From the NCBI GenBank assembly GCA_017471245.1, contig JAFUVB010000062.1, forward strand, positions 1-39,110: DNA of 39,110 bases, given 5' to 3'. This DNA is from Prevotella sp. (GTDB lineage: Bacteria > Bacteroidota > Bacteroidia > Bacteroidales > Bacteroidaceae). Positions 26,032 to 33,769 of this stretch are shown here, in pieces. Made by a program: the position numbers and the translations under genes. A model generated the notes under the pieces. The model was not told where the DNA came from. It saw only the letters and a list, made by a program, of their open reading frames with translations, and did no database searches. Position 1 is the stretch's first letter. Each line of letters opens with the position of its first letter.

Positions 26032-26811
26032 TCATTCTCCTTTTTTCATATTCCGGTTGATCGACCGGCTCATCAACTCATACAGCTCTTTCACTGGCGG
26101 ATCGTCGTTGAGCAGATTTGCCTGCGCCTTGATGATCTGTTCATCATAGCGTACAGCAGGACCTGTCTGCGCATCCATAGGACTGAGCACGTGAACCTTG
26201 CTGGCTGTTTCGTCGATAAGTGGCAGCATTACTTCGAATGGAACGCCATGTTTAGAGAGAATATCTGCACTGAGCGCATAGCAATGGTTGGTGAAGTTAC
26301 AGGCAAAGACAGCAGCCAAATGGAGGTATCGCCGATCAGCCGACGACAATTCATACACGCTGTTGCTGATGCTCTCTGCCAGCTGCCTGACAGTTCGCCG
26401 CGCCTGCTCATCATTAGCTTCAACAAAACATGGTATTTCGCTGAAATTCACAGCCTTTTCCTTTGAAAAAGTCTGCATCGGATATAACACGCCATAATGC
26501 CTTGCGTAAGGTTTGAACACATCGACAGGCACACTTCCGGCAGTATGGAGCACCACTGCCTCACCCTTTCCACTGCATATATCTGGCAACAGCACAGGCA
26601 TGGCATCGTCTTTCAAGGCAACGATGTAGACATCGGCATCGGTTATCACTTCCGACAACCGACACACTGCCTCACATTGCAGCATCGATGCCAATGCCGA
26701 AGCTGACGCTTGCGTGCGGCTAAACACCTGCGCCACGCAATGACCAGCCTCATGCAATGCCTTCCCCAGATTGGTTGCCAAGCGCCCTGCGCCTATCAGC
26801 ACGATCTTCAT
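26032..26811 (-). CDS. Rossmann-fold DUF2520 oxidoreductase-like protein
   Basis: The 259-aa protein has an N-terminal NAD(P)-binding fold with IVLIGAGRLATNLGKAL (GxGxxAxxxG). A central segment HTAGSVPVDVFKPYARHYGV and YPMQTFSKE leads to an all-helical C-terminal part with AAVFACNFTNHCYAL. This is the F420-oxidoreductase-like plus DUF2520 layout found across Bacteroidetes, often next to kdsC and maf as here. Substrate is unknown. Six bases separate it from the nitroreductase gene upstream. Confidence 0.88.
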   Translation of the reverse strand: MKIVLIGAGRLATNLGKALHEAGHCVAQVFSRTQASASALASMLQCEAVCRLSEVITDADVYIVALKDDAMPVLLPDICSGKGEAVVLHTAGSVPVDVFKPYARHYGVLYPMQTFSKEKAVNFSEIPCFVEANDEQARRTVRQLAESISNSVYELSSADRRYLHLAAVFACNFTNHCYALSADILSKHGVPFEVMLPLIDETASKVHVLSPMDAQTGPAVRYDEQIIKAQANLLNDDPPVKELYELMSRSINRNMKKGE

Positions 26812-26817
26812 TGGGCT

Positions 26818-27345
26818 TCAATACTTGTCGATATGCACGTTCTCCCACTTCAAGCGGTCTTCATTCTGAGGCTTGCGCTCATCGGCCTTGTGACCGAAAG
26901 CCAATATGCAGAGACAGCTCAGGTTCTCAGGAATGTCGAGAATGCCGCGTATCACGGTGTCGGCACTTGTCCCGTCGCTGAGTCCCCTGCCACGCATCTG
27001 CGCCCAACAAGACCCCAGTCCGAGGTCTTCAGCCTGATATTGCATGGAGATAGCTGCGATGCTGCCGTCTTCCACCCAGCAATCGTTCTTCATGGGGTCA
27101 CCTAACACCACGATGGCAAGCGGTGCTCCCTTGATGAACTGTCCGCCAAGGTCTTTTGCATCCGACAGTTTCTCAATGTCGAGTTTGTCTTCCACTACCA
27201 CGAACTCCCATCCGCGCTGCCCCTTAGAGGTGGGCGACATCAGACCTGCACGCAGAATCAGCCTCACGTCATCAGCGCTGATTTCTTCTTCAGTGAACTT
27301 TCGGTGGCTCCTGCGAACCTGTACCAAATCCTTAAAATCTTTCAT
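26818..27345 (-). CDS. Nitroreductase-family flavoprotein
   Basis: The 175-aa protein opens with VQVRRSHRKFTEEEIS, whose Arg-Arg-Ser-x-Arg motif binds the FMN phosphate. It continues with AGLMSPTSKGQRGWEFVVVED and ISMQYQAEDLGLGSCWAQM, all normal for the small nitroreductase fold. It likely uses FMN and NAD(P)H to reduce quinones or nitro compounds; the true substrate is unknown. It is the first gene of the operon with DUF2520, kdsC and maf. A -7-like TATATTTGC on the minus strand at 27383-27375 may drive it. Confidence 0.92.
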   Translation of the reverse strand: MKDFKDLVQVRRSHRKFTEEEISADDVRLILRAGLMSPTSKGQRGWEFVVVEDKLDIEKLSDAKDLGGQFIKGAPLAIVVLGDPMKNDCWVEDGSIAAISMQYQAEDLGLGSCWAQMRGRGLSDGTSADTVIRGILDIPENLSCLCILAFGHKADERKPQNEDRLKWENVHIDKY

Positions 27346-27374
27346 TGCGTATCAAATAAAATCAATAAAACACG

Positions 27375-27383
27375 GCAAATATA
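27375..27383 (-). promoter_or_regulatory. -7-like element for the nitroreductase operon
   Basis: The minus strand reads TATATTTGC 29 bases before the start codon at 27345. No good -33 element is seen. Confidence 0.5.
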
Positions 27384-27412
27384 CATAAAATAATTAAAAT
27401 AAGCTGTATCAC

Positions 27413-27444
27413 TTGCATTTTTTTAAAATAATTATTACTTTTGT
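27413..27444 (+). promoter_or_regulatory. Promoter directly abutting the next ATG
   Basis: TTG (27413-27415) and TACTTTTGT (27436-27444) have a 20-base spacer. The -7 box ends 3 bases before the ATG at 27448, so the mRNA would be leaderless or nearly so. Confidence 0.65.
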
Positions 27445-27447
27445 TGC

Positions 27448-28449
27448 ATGAAAGAGGAACAGCAGCACAGCAGCAATCAGGAAGTGACAATCGACATCAT
27501 TACCAGCAGTAAGAACCTGCCCGAAATGGAATGCCGCGACTTCTTCCATAGCAACGAGCTTTTCCGGATTGTGGAAAAGACGCCCGGGCAATGGCCGTAT
27601 ATGGTGATTGCGCGCCAAGACGGCATCATTAAGGCTCACCTGCTTGCGCTGCTCCGTCGCAGGGGTTCGTTGCTGCCGCCTTACATCTTCTCTCAGGGAA
27701 GGGTGTATGGCGAAGGAGAATATGAAGAAGGTGCCGACAGGCAGTTGCTTTTCTCGAAAATGCTTCATGCCATCACGCAGAAACTGAACAGCAAGCTATG
27801 CCTGTATATAGAATTCAGCGACCTCTCTGCCAAGATGTTCGGCTATAAGCACTTCAGGCAGCAGGGCTACATACCCGTGCAATGGATGAAGGTGCACAAC
27901 TCGCTCCACTCCATGCCGCCCGAAGACCGCATCAGCGAGAAGGTGGCTGCGCGCATCAGCCATGCCGCCGAGTCGGGCATTGAGGTGAAAAAAGTGGAGA
28001 CTGAAGAGGAATTTTCCGACTTCTACCGCATGCTGCGCCGCCATCTCTCCAACAACACGCGGCGCTATCTGCCAAAGCCGAAGATGTTCTCACTGCTGCA
28101 AGACAGCGGCCACTGCTCGCTGTTCATCACAAAATACAAAGGAAAGGCCGTAGGTGCATGCTCGTGCATGTATACTAATAAGAACGCGTACCTATGGTAT
28201 ATGGCGGCGAAAAACAAGAGCCATCCCATATTGCACCCAGCCACGGCTACCGTGTGGGGTGCCATCACCCATGCCTACGAGCACCACTACTGGCATATTT
28301 ACTTCCTCGACGTGGGACTTCCTTTCAAGAAAAACGCCTATCGAGACTTTATTCTCAGCTTTGGAGGCAAGGAAGTGGGTACCTACAGATGGTTCCGCTT
28401 CTCGCTTCCGTGGCTCAACCGCATCATCGGATATATCTACAAGGAATAG
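27448..28449 (+). CDS. GNAT/FemAB-like acyltransferase-fold protein
   Basis: The 333-aa protein resembles the GNAT-like/FemAB group (peptidoglycan bridge or polysaccharide peptidase-like). The first half has QWPYMVIARQDGIIKAHLLALL and PPYIFSQGRVYGEG, and a second acetyltransferase-like half has FSDFYRMLRRHLSNNTRRYLP, GKAVGACSCMYTNKNAYLWYM and YFLDVGLPFKKN. Such proteins transfer an aminoacyl or acyl group using tRNA or CoA donors, but donor and acceptor cannot be read here. No signal peptide is present. The ATG is 3 bases beyond the -7 element, and the next Met is residue 27. It converges on the acyl-CoA synthetase gene across a long terminator stem. Confidence 0.75.
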   Translation: MKEEQQHSSNQEVTIDIITSSKNLPEMECRDFFHSNELFRIVEKTPGQWPYMVIARQDGIIKAHLLALLRRRGSLLPPYIFSQGRVYGEGEYEEGADRQLLFSKMLHAITQKLNSKLCLYIEFSDLSAKMFGYKHFRQQGYIPVQWMKVHNSLHSMPPEDRISEKVAARISHAAESGIEVKKVETEEEFSDFYRMLRRHLSNNTRRYLPKPKMFSLLQDSGHCSLFITKYKGKAVGACSCMYTNKNAYLWYMAAKNKSHPILHPATATVWGAITHAYEHHYWHIYFLDVGLPFKKNAYRDFILSFGGKEVGTYRWFRFSLPWLNRIIGYIYKE

Positions 28450-28474
28450 CAATTCGCTATATTCAGAAAAAACA

Positions 28475-28518
28475 TTCAGCGCACCATCGGAGGAAAACCG
28501 CCGCCATGGTGCGCTGAA
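28475..28518. terminator. Long-stem terminator between convergent genes
   Basis: TTCAGCGCACCAT (28475-28487) is the exact reverse complement of 28506-28518. On the minus strand the stem is followed by TGTTTTTTCTG, so it best fits the acyl-CoA synthetase transcript, whose stop at 28521 directly abuts it. Confidence 0.85.
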
Positions 28519-28520
28519 CA

Positions 28521-30233
28521 TTATATCACCTCAATGCCCTGCTCTGCACAGAGCTTCAGACTCAGCTCTTTCAGCTTGAATTTCTGTATCTTGCCCGAAC
28601 CTGTGAGCGGGAATTCCTTGACGAAAAACACGTATTTGGGTGTTTTGTAGCGGGCTATCTTACCCTTGCAGAAGAATCTCACATCCTCGGGTTCCATCTT
28701 CACGCCTTCGTTGAGGATGATGAATGCACCCACTTCCTCGCCGTATTTCTTCGACGGAACGGCTGCCACCTGCACATCTTTCACACCTGGCATGTGATAG
28801 AGAAACTCTTCTATCTCGCGGGGATACACATTCTCGCCGCCGCGGATGATCATGTCCTTGATGCGACCTGTGATGCGGTAGAACCCCAGCTCGTCTTTCA
28901 CGCCGAGGTCGCCCGAATGGAGGAACCCGTTTTCATCGATCACCTCGGCGGTTGCCTTGGGATTCTTATAGTAGCCTTTCATCACGTTGAAGCCGCGGCA
29001 GCACATCTCGCCCTGCACGCCCACAGGGCATTCCTCGTGGGTTTCGGGGTCGAGCACCTTCACTTCTACGAAGGGGTAGTCGCGCCCCACGGTTGTGCAA
29101 CGCTGTTCGAATGAGTCTGCCAGGCAAGTCTGTGTCATTCCCGGCGACGATTCTGTGAGACCGTAGACGCTGGTGATGGTCATGAACATCTTTTCGGATA
29201 CCTGCTTCATGAGTTCTACGGGGCAAAGCGACCCCGCCATGATGCCTGTGCGCAGCGAAGACATGTCGAACATGGAGAACATCGGGTGGTTCAGCTCGGC
29301 TATAAACATGGTCGGCACACCGTAGAGTGCCGTGCAGCGCTCCTTATGCACCGATGCGAGCACCACCAAGGGGTCGAATTTCTCGACCATCACTTCGGTG
29401 CAGCCGTGGGTGAGGCAGTTCATCGTGGCAAGCACCACGCCGAAACAGTGGAATAATGGGACGCATACGCACAGCTTGTCATCCTGCGTGAAGCCCATAT
29501 TCTCGCCGGTGAAGTATCCGTCGTTGGCTATGTTGAAATGAGTGAGCATCACACCCTTTGGGAAACCTGTGGTTCCCGAAGTGTATTGCATGTTCACCAC
29601 GTCGTGGCAACTCACGTTTTTCTTCATCACGTCGAGCTCTTCGTCGTCGATATTCTGCCCGAGGAGAAGCAATTCTGCCGTGTTGTACATGCCGCGATAC
29701 TTCTCCATGCCGATGTATACCACGTTTTTCAGGAACGGGAAACGCACGCTTTCCAGATGTCCGCGCTCACATTCGCGCAGCTCGGGCAGCATCTTATAGG
29801 TCATGTCAACATAGTCGCACTCCCATGTCCCATCCGTGATGCAAAGCGTATGCATGTCGGAATCCTTGCAGAGATATTCCAGTTCGGCCTGCTTGTAGTT
29901 GGTGTTCACCGTGACGAGCACGGCTCCGATCTTCGCCGTTGCATAGAGGAAGGTGAGCCAGTCAGGCACGTTGGTTGCCCAGATGCCCACGTTGGAACCT
30001 TTCTTCACGCCGATGGAAATCAGTCCTTTGGCGAGATTGTCCACCCGCTCGTTGAATTGTTTCCACGTAAACCGCAGGTCGCGGTCGCTGTAAACGATAT
30101 ACTCACGCTCGGGAGTTGTCTCTGCCCAATACTCTAACCACTGTCCCAGTGTCCGTTCCGACAATGAGTAACCCTCACTGCCCGTTTCTGCCGGATAAGT
30201 CCGCCTGTGTATTGCCTTTAAATCTTCACTCAT
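28521..30233 (-). CDS. AMP-forming acyl-CoA synthetase
   Basis: The product is 570 aa from ATG 30233 (578 aa if the GTG at 30257 is used). It activates a carboxylic acid, probably a medium or long fatty acid, to an acyl-adenylate and then the CoA thioester. The P-loop [16 protein letters not shown], the YGLTESSPG motif, HSGDLG and [20 protein letters not shown] are all present, with the catalytic Lys in [14 protein letters not shown] near the C-terminus. No signal peptide is seen. The GTG start directly follows the stop of the XRE-cupin gene and lies in a GTGAAG-type repeat, so the ATG eight codons in is preferred. The two genes form an operon, which suggests that the regulator responds to the acid or its CoA ester. 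Confidence 0.93.
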   Translation of the reverse strand: MSEDLKAIHRRTYPAETGSEGYSLSERTLGQWLEYWAETTPEREYIVYSDRDLRFTWKQFNERVDNLAKGLISIGVKKGSNVGIWATNVPDWLTFLYATAKIGAVLVTVNTNYKQAELEYLCKDSDMHTLCITDGTWECDYVDMTYKMLPELRECERGHLESVRFPFLKNVVYIGMEKYRGMYNTAELLLLGQNIDDEELDVMKKNVSCHDVVNMQYTSGTTGFPKGVMLTHFNIANDGYFTGENMGFTQDDKLCVCVPLFHCFGVVLATMNCLTHGCTEVMVEKFDPLVVLASVHKERCTALYGVPTMFIAELNHPMFSMFDMSSLRTGIMAGSLCPVELMKQVSEKMFMTITSVYGLTESSPGMTQTCLADSFEQRCTTVGRDYPFVEVKVLDPETHEECPVGVQGEMCCRGFNVMKGYYKNPKATAEVIDENGFLHSGDLGVKDELGFYRITGRIKDMIIRGGENVYPREIEEFLYHMPGVKDVQVAAVPSKKYGEEVGAFIILNEGVKMEPEDVRFFCKGKIARYKTPKYVFFVKEFPLTGSGKIQKFKLKELSLKLCAEQGIEVI

Positions 30234-30257
30234 CACTCTTAATTCTTCACTTTTCAC
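30216..30257 (-). repeat. AGTGAAGA-type degenerate repeat at a gene start
   Basis: The minus strand here reads as near-copies of GTGAAAAGTGAAGAATTAAG and GAGTGATGAGTGAAGATTTA. This simple repeat type is common between genes in Bacteroidetes. Here it spans the junction of two genes and would encode the first residues of the longer synthetase form. Confidence 0.5.
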
Positions 30258-30842
30258 TTAAAAAGGAATATACACCACGGCGAGAATCTTTGCCGAATGC
30301 CCGGGAATGCCGTGCACATGATGCCTCACAATGCTGTCGTAGAAGATGCTGTCGCCCTCAAAAAGTGTATAAGTCTCCTTCCCGTAGTCTATTTCAATAC
30401 CGCCTTCCATCACATAGATGAATTCTTCGCCTTCGTGAGCCGACAGCTGAAACTCCTTTTTCTCGGCTGGAGCAATGTCGATGATGAACGGCTCCATGTG
30501 GCGACCGGCTTTCTGCTGTGCCAGCGGATGGTATTCCATGTGCTTCCGGGCATCAACGGCACCGTTTGAAAAGCTCAGGCTATGGTCACTTTCGCGGTCT
30601 TTGGCACGTGTAACCACCGGACCGAGCGAGTCGTTATCGTCCATGAATGTGCCAAGACGCACGCCCAAGGCACGCGCAATCTTGATCAGCGGACCCAACG
30701 AGGGCAGATTCTGACCGTTTTCAATCAGACTGACCTGCTCAACAGATAACCCGCTGCGCGATGCAACCTCTTCTATCGTGATGTTTTTGCTTTCTCTGAG
30801 TCCCTTAATCTTTGAACCTACAAATGAATTACTATTAGACAT
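30258..30842 (-). CDS. XRE-cupin transcriptional regulator
   Basis: The 194-aa protein has an N-terminal helix-turn-helix (about 10-65: IKGLRESKNITIEEVASRSG, then SLIENGQNLPSLGPLIKIAR). A C-terminal cupin barrel (about 115-190) has SAHEGEEFIYVMEGGIEIDYG and LFEGDSIFYDSIVRHHVHG, with metal-type His and Glu. This layout is typical of regulators that sense a small molecule in the cupin. The gene is immediately upstream of, and co-transcribed with, the acyl-CoA synthetase, so it probably controls its own operon. It is the only clear transcription factor in the window. Confidence 0.92.
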   Translation of the reverse strand: MSNSNSFVGSKIKGLRESKNITIEEVASRSGLSVEQVSLIENGQNLPSLGPLIKIARALGVRLGTFMDDNDSLGPVVTRAKDRESDHSLSFSNGAVDARKHMEYHPLAQQKAGRHMEPFIIDIAPAEKKEFQLSAHEGEEFIYVMEGGIEIDYGKETYTLFEGDSIFYDSIVRHHVHGIPGHSAKILAVVYIPF

Positions 30843-30881
30843 ACAATCTTTTCTATTTAATAACTTCCTGACAATTTGGGC

Positions 30882-30890
30882 GCAAAATTA
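30882..30890 (-). promoter_or_regulatory. -7-like element for the XRE-cupin operon
   Basis: The minus strand reads TAATTTTGC at 30890-30882, 40 bases upstream of the start codon. The -33 position is AT-rich without a TTTG. Confidence 0.5.
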
Positions 30891-31122
30891 CAAAAAAAAT
30901 ATAAAATAATAGGTAATCAGACATAAAAAACTTCATATCGTCATGTTTTTTTCACCATCTTTATCATTTTAGCACCTTTCATCACGCCAGTTCTGGGATT
31001 TCATGGCATATTTTTTGCAGTTTCATAGCATTAGTATAGCAATCTCTTGGAGTTCATTCTGTGGTTTCATGCCTTTGCGAAGCGGAAATTCCGGTTCCAC
31101 TCCCTATGCTTAAAAAGAAAAC

Positions 31123-31526
31123 ATGCGGCACCTGGCTTAATTCACTGTAAATCAGTCGATTGCACATTTTTATCTGACACCTGCTGCGGCACCTGATGGG
31201 TATTTTAGTGGTACTTTCTTGACGAAATGCCCATTTTGTCAATATTTTTGAACCACTAAACGCTTGATATTCAGTCGTTTGAGAACACAAAGTAAAAATC
31301 CACGACATTTCAAAGTAGTGTATTTCGCCTGTTGTTTGCGAGCACAAGAATGAATTTTTATTCGCAAATCGAATAATTCAGTGGAAACATCGAACAAAAA
31401 CAGCATTTTAGATGCTCCAAACCGTCAGTAGGTGGCGCAGCGGGTGCGGGATCAGGTGACGCAGCAGGTGCAGGATAATTTTGTGTAAGCACCTGAAACA
31501 CTGTGTTTTAGGCTCAGGTGCCGCAT
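31123..31526. repeat. Nested inverted repeats built on a CACCTGCTGCGG motif
   Basis: ATGCGGCACCTG (31123-31134) is repeated inverted at 31515-31526. Between them, ATCTGACACCTGCTGCGGCA (from 31172, continuing ACCTGAT to 31198) has an imperfect inverted match at 31451-31477. The enclosed 250 bases show no gene. The CTGCTGCG core also makes up the outer arms of the inverted repeat at 7075-7329. The rest of the 30843-31592 gap is AT-rich, with no ORF I can support. Confidence 0.7.
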
Positions 31527-31592
31527 AATTGCATTTTTTGCTATAGGAGAGCTGGCTGTGATGACTACTCAGCATCACTTTCCCCTTCGCTG

Positions 31593-31702
31593 AAACCTAT
31601 GTTTTCACCCTCCAAAATCTATGTTTTCATTCCTCAAAACCTATGCTTTCGCCCTCCAAAACCTAAACTTTCACCCATCAAAACCCATGCTTCCTCACCC
31701 CA
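31593..31702. repeat. Five tandem 22-bp repeats
   Basis: Units start at 31593, 31615, 31637, 31659 and 31681 with exact 22-base spacing and consensus AAACCTATGYTTTCACCCTC followed by CA. Two further diverged copies lie at about 31823-31866. There are no unique spacers, so it is not a CRISPR array. Confidence 0.85.
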
Positions 31703-31806
31703 TCAGTCCCATTAGCCTTATTTGTCTTATTAGCCTTATATGCCTTATTAGCCCCATTAGCCCCATTTGCCCCATTTGCCCCATTAGCCCCATCAGCCCC
31801 ATCAGC
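31699..31806. repeat. Twelve tandem 9-bp repeats
   Basis: Twelve consecutive nonamers of the type CCCATTAGC, CTTATTAGC, CCCATTTGC or CCCATCAGC run without a break and start within the last 22-bp unit. The period is a multiple of three, so an open frame crosses them, but this is a by-product. Confidence 0.85.
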
Positions 31807-31912
31807 CTTCACTCTTCAAAAAAACCATGCCTTCACCTCCCTAAGCCCATGCTTTTGCCATCAAAAAGAGAAGAAATGAGTTTGAAAATTTCAGCATTAC
31901 ACAATAAAATCG

Positions 31913-31921
31913 TAACTTTGC
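31913..31921 (+). promoter_or_regulatory. -7 element of the serine dehydratase gene
   Basis: TAACTTTGC is 25 bases before the ATG. The sequence 20 bases upstream is TTTC, so the -33 match is weak. Confidence 0.6.
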
Positions 31922-31946
31922 CGCCACAAAAGAAGGAATCATTCAC

Positions 31947-33149
31947 ATGAAATCGTTAAAAGAAATCTTCAAGATCGGCAAAGGACCGTCGAGCAGTCAT
32001 ACAATGGGGCCTCAGCGCGCCGCACGTATTTTTTCATCAAACCATAAGGATGCCAAGCGATTCGAGGTCACACTCTATGGCAGTCTGGCAGCTACCGGCA
32101 AAGGACACATGACCGATGTTGCCATCAACGACGTGCTGAGCCGCATCGCTCCATTGGAAATCATCTGGCAACCGGAGGTGTTCCTCCCCTACCACCCTAA
32201 CGGAATGATGTTCAGGTCATACGACGAGCATAACCAAATCACCGATGAATGGATTGTCTATAGCGTGGGCGGAGGCGCGCTGTCGGAAGGAAAGGAGAAC
32301 GATATGTTCAACTCCAAGGACATCTACGACATGACAACACTCGCGCAAATACAGAAATGGTGCGAAAAACGAGGGTGCAACTATTGGGAATACGTAAACA
32401 AATGTGAGGATGCCGACATCTGGGACTATCTGAGAGAGGTGTGGAACGTGATGAGAGCGTCAGTGGAAAGCGGACTCGAACACGAAGGCGTGCTGCCCGG
32501 TCCGCTGAATCTTGCCCGAAAGGCAACCACTTATTATGTGAAAGCAAAAGGCTATCGGGCTGCCCTGCAGTCGAGAGGATTGGTTTATGCCTATGCTTTG
32601 GCGGTGAGTGAAGAAAACGCATCCGGCGGAACAATTGTCACAGCACCCACTTGCGGCTCATGCGGTGTGCTGCCAGGAGTGCTCTATCATCTCGCCACAG
32701 CCCACGAATTCAGCGAAACCCGCATACTGCATGCCCTCGCCACGGCAGGTCTCATTGGCAACATCGTGAAGCAGAACGCATCCATTTCGGGTGCCGACGT
32801 AGGCTGTCAGGGCGAAGTGGGCGTGGCATGTGCCATGGCATCCGCTGCCGCATGCCAGCTCTTCGGAGGAAGTCCCGCACAAATAGAATATGCAGCAGAG
32901 ATGGGATTGGAGCATCATCTGGGCATGACATGCGATCCCGTCTGTGGAATGGTGCAGATTCCATGCATCGAGCGCAACGCCTTTGCTGCCGCACGAGCCT
33001 TAGACTCCAACCTTTATGCATCCTTCTCCGACGGCAAGCATCGCGTATCCTTTGACCGGGTTGTAAACGTGATGCGGCAAACCGGTCATGACCTGCCTTC
33101 ACTTTACAAAGAAACAAGTGCCGGAGGACTTGCAACCATCACCGAATAA
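31947..33149 (+). CDS. sdaA: L-serine ammonia-lyase (iron-sulfur type, single chain)
   Basis: The 400-aa enzyme deaminates L-serine to pyruvate and ammonia. The N-terminal beta-type domain starts MKSLKEIFKIGKGPSSSHTM with GPQRAARIF. The alpha domain has TAPTCGSCGVLPGVLYHL, CQGEVGVACAMASAAACQL and GMTCDPVCGMVQIPCIERNA, giving the conserved Cys residues that hold the oxygen-sensitive 4Fe-4S cluster. It is slightly shorter than the roughly 455-aa E. coli enzyme. The gene is monocistronic, preceded by a repeat-dense region. Confidence 0.95.
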   Translation: MKSLKEIFKIGKGPSSSHTMGPQRAARIFSSNHKDAKRFEVTLYGSLAATGKGHMTDVAINDVLSRIAPLEIIWQPEVFLPYHPNGMMFRSYDEHNQITDEWIVYSVGGGALSEGKENDMFNSKDIYDMTTLAQIQKWCEKRGCNYWEYVNKCEDADIWDYLREVWNVMRASVESGLEHEGVLPGPLNLARKATTYYVKAKGYRAALQSRGLVYAYALAVSEENASGGTIVTAPTCGSCGVLPGVLYHLATAHEFSETRILHALATAGLIGNIVKQNASISGADVGCQGEVGVACAMASAAACQLFGGSPAQIEYAAEMGLEHHLGMTCDPVCGMVQIPCIERNAFAAARALDSNLYASFSDGKHRVSFDRVVNVMRQTGHDLPSLYKETSAGGLATITE

Positions 33150-33240
33150 ACCTGCAAACGCCGCTGAATGGTGCTTCAAACGTCTGTTTGCAATCCAATG
33201 ATTAGTATCCGTTTCAGCTCTCAACACGCAGTCTCAGCGT

Positions 33241-33319
33241 GTAGACTCAGCACGTTTCTGCACTTTTCAGCATGCAGACTCAGCACGTTTCTGCATGTAG
33301 ATTCAGCACGTTTCAGCAT
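33241..33319. repeat. Three 23-bp repeats with a CAGCACGTTTC core
   Basis: Copies at 33241-33263, 33274-33296 and 33297-33319 read (G)YAGAYTCAGCACGTTTCWGC. The second and third are directly adjacent and the first is offset by 10 bases. The surrounding 33150-33390 region holds no supportable gene. Confidence 0.75.
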
Positions 33320-33390
33320 TTTTTCTACGCGCTATAGACCCTATATTCTATGCGCCTTGTGAGTTAACGGATAAAAAAGTTCAAGAAAAA

Positions 33391-33423
33391 TTTGGCTATT
33401 TACAAAAAACATATTACCTTTGC
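33391..33423 (+). promoter_or_regulatory. Promoter of tRNA-Ser
   Basis: TTTG (33391-33394) and TACCTTTGC (33415-33423) have a 20-base spacer, 38 bases upstream of the tRNA. Confidence 0.85.
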
Positions 33424-33461
33424 ACCGCTTTTTCGACCGAAAGCCAGTCACCAAGACTGAA

Positions 33462-33546
33462 GGAGAGATGGTAGAGTGGTCGATTACAGCGGTCTTGAAA
33501 ACCGCCGTGCTGAGAGGCACCGGGGGTTCGAATCCCTCTCTCTCCG
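33462..33546 (+). tRNA. tRNA-Ser(UGA)
   Basis: The acceptor stem GGAGAGA (33462-33468) pairs with TCTCTCC (33539-33545), with discriminator G at 33546. The anticodon TGA is at 33496-33498 in the loop CTTGAAA, flanked by GCGGT/ACCGC. A long variable arm (GTGCTGAGAGGCAC) and the T-arm GGGGGTTCGAATCCC complete a type II serine tRNA. CCA is not encoded. It has its own promoter and terminator. Genes beyond it are accessory in character, so the locus may be an integration hot spot, though no repeated 3' end is found in the window. Confidence 0.97.
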
Positions 33547-33560
33547 CAAAAAGAATTTGA

Positions 33561-33587
33561 AACCCGCTGATTTTCAGCGGGTTTTGT
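33561..33587 (+). terminator. Terminator of tRNA-Ser
   Basis: AACCCGCTGA (33561-33570) pairs with TCAGCGGGTT (33574-33583), followed by TTGTTTTT. Confidence 0.9.
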
Positions 33588-33728
33588 TTTTCTTTCAAAA
33601 ATGGGTCCCCCCAAAGGGTACCCCGAAAGATTTAAGTTTATTTAATACGCAATCTTGCTTGACTACCCGATTTCTAGCAAAATCGATGCTCTGTTTCCGT
33701 TTTTATGCTCAATTTCATGTTGTATCAG

Positions 33729-33763
33729 GATGCCGCCTGAAAAGCATGGGAGAGCCTTATATT
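33729..33763 (+). promoter_or_regulatory. Copy 1 of a gapped motif GCCGCC-N12-GAGAGCCTTATATT
   Basis: The block GCCGCC, a 12-base non-conserved gap and GAGAGCCTTATATT (33750-33763) recur with the same spacing at 37447-37481. TATCAG just upstream is also similar in both. It lies just before the structured RNA candidate and may be a promoter or regulator site unlike the TAnnTTTG type. The stretch 33604-33728 holds nothing I can support. Confidence 0.55.
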
Positions 33764-33769
33764 CGATAA

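Noticed and set aside
31593-31866. CRISPR-like array
   Set aside because: The 22-base units are directly adjacent and degenerate, with no unique spacers and no cas genes.
31621-31950. 109-aa plus-strand ORF upstream of sdaA
   Set aside because: It is made of in-frame 9- and 22-base repeats (Pro/Ile/Ser/Cys runs), overlaps the sdaA promoter and start, and has no protein-like character.
33168-33362. 64-aa ORF after sdaA
   Set aside because: It is composed largely of translated CAGCACGTTTC repeats.
33462-33546. Defined attL/attR pair at tRNA-Ser
   Set aside because: I found no second copy of the tRNA 3' end in the window and no integrase gene beside it, so no attachment sites are annotated.
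33604-33623. GGGTCCCCCC/GGGTACCCC pair as an element boundary
   Set aside because: It is a short imperfect palindrome with no matching copy elsewhere in the window.
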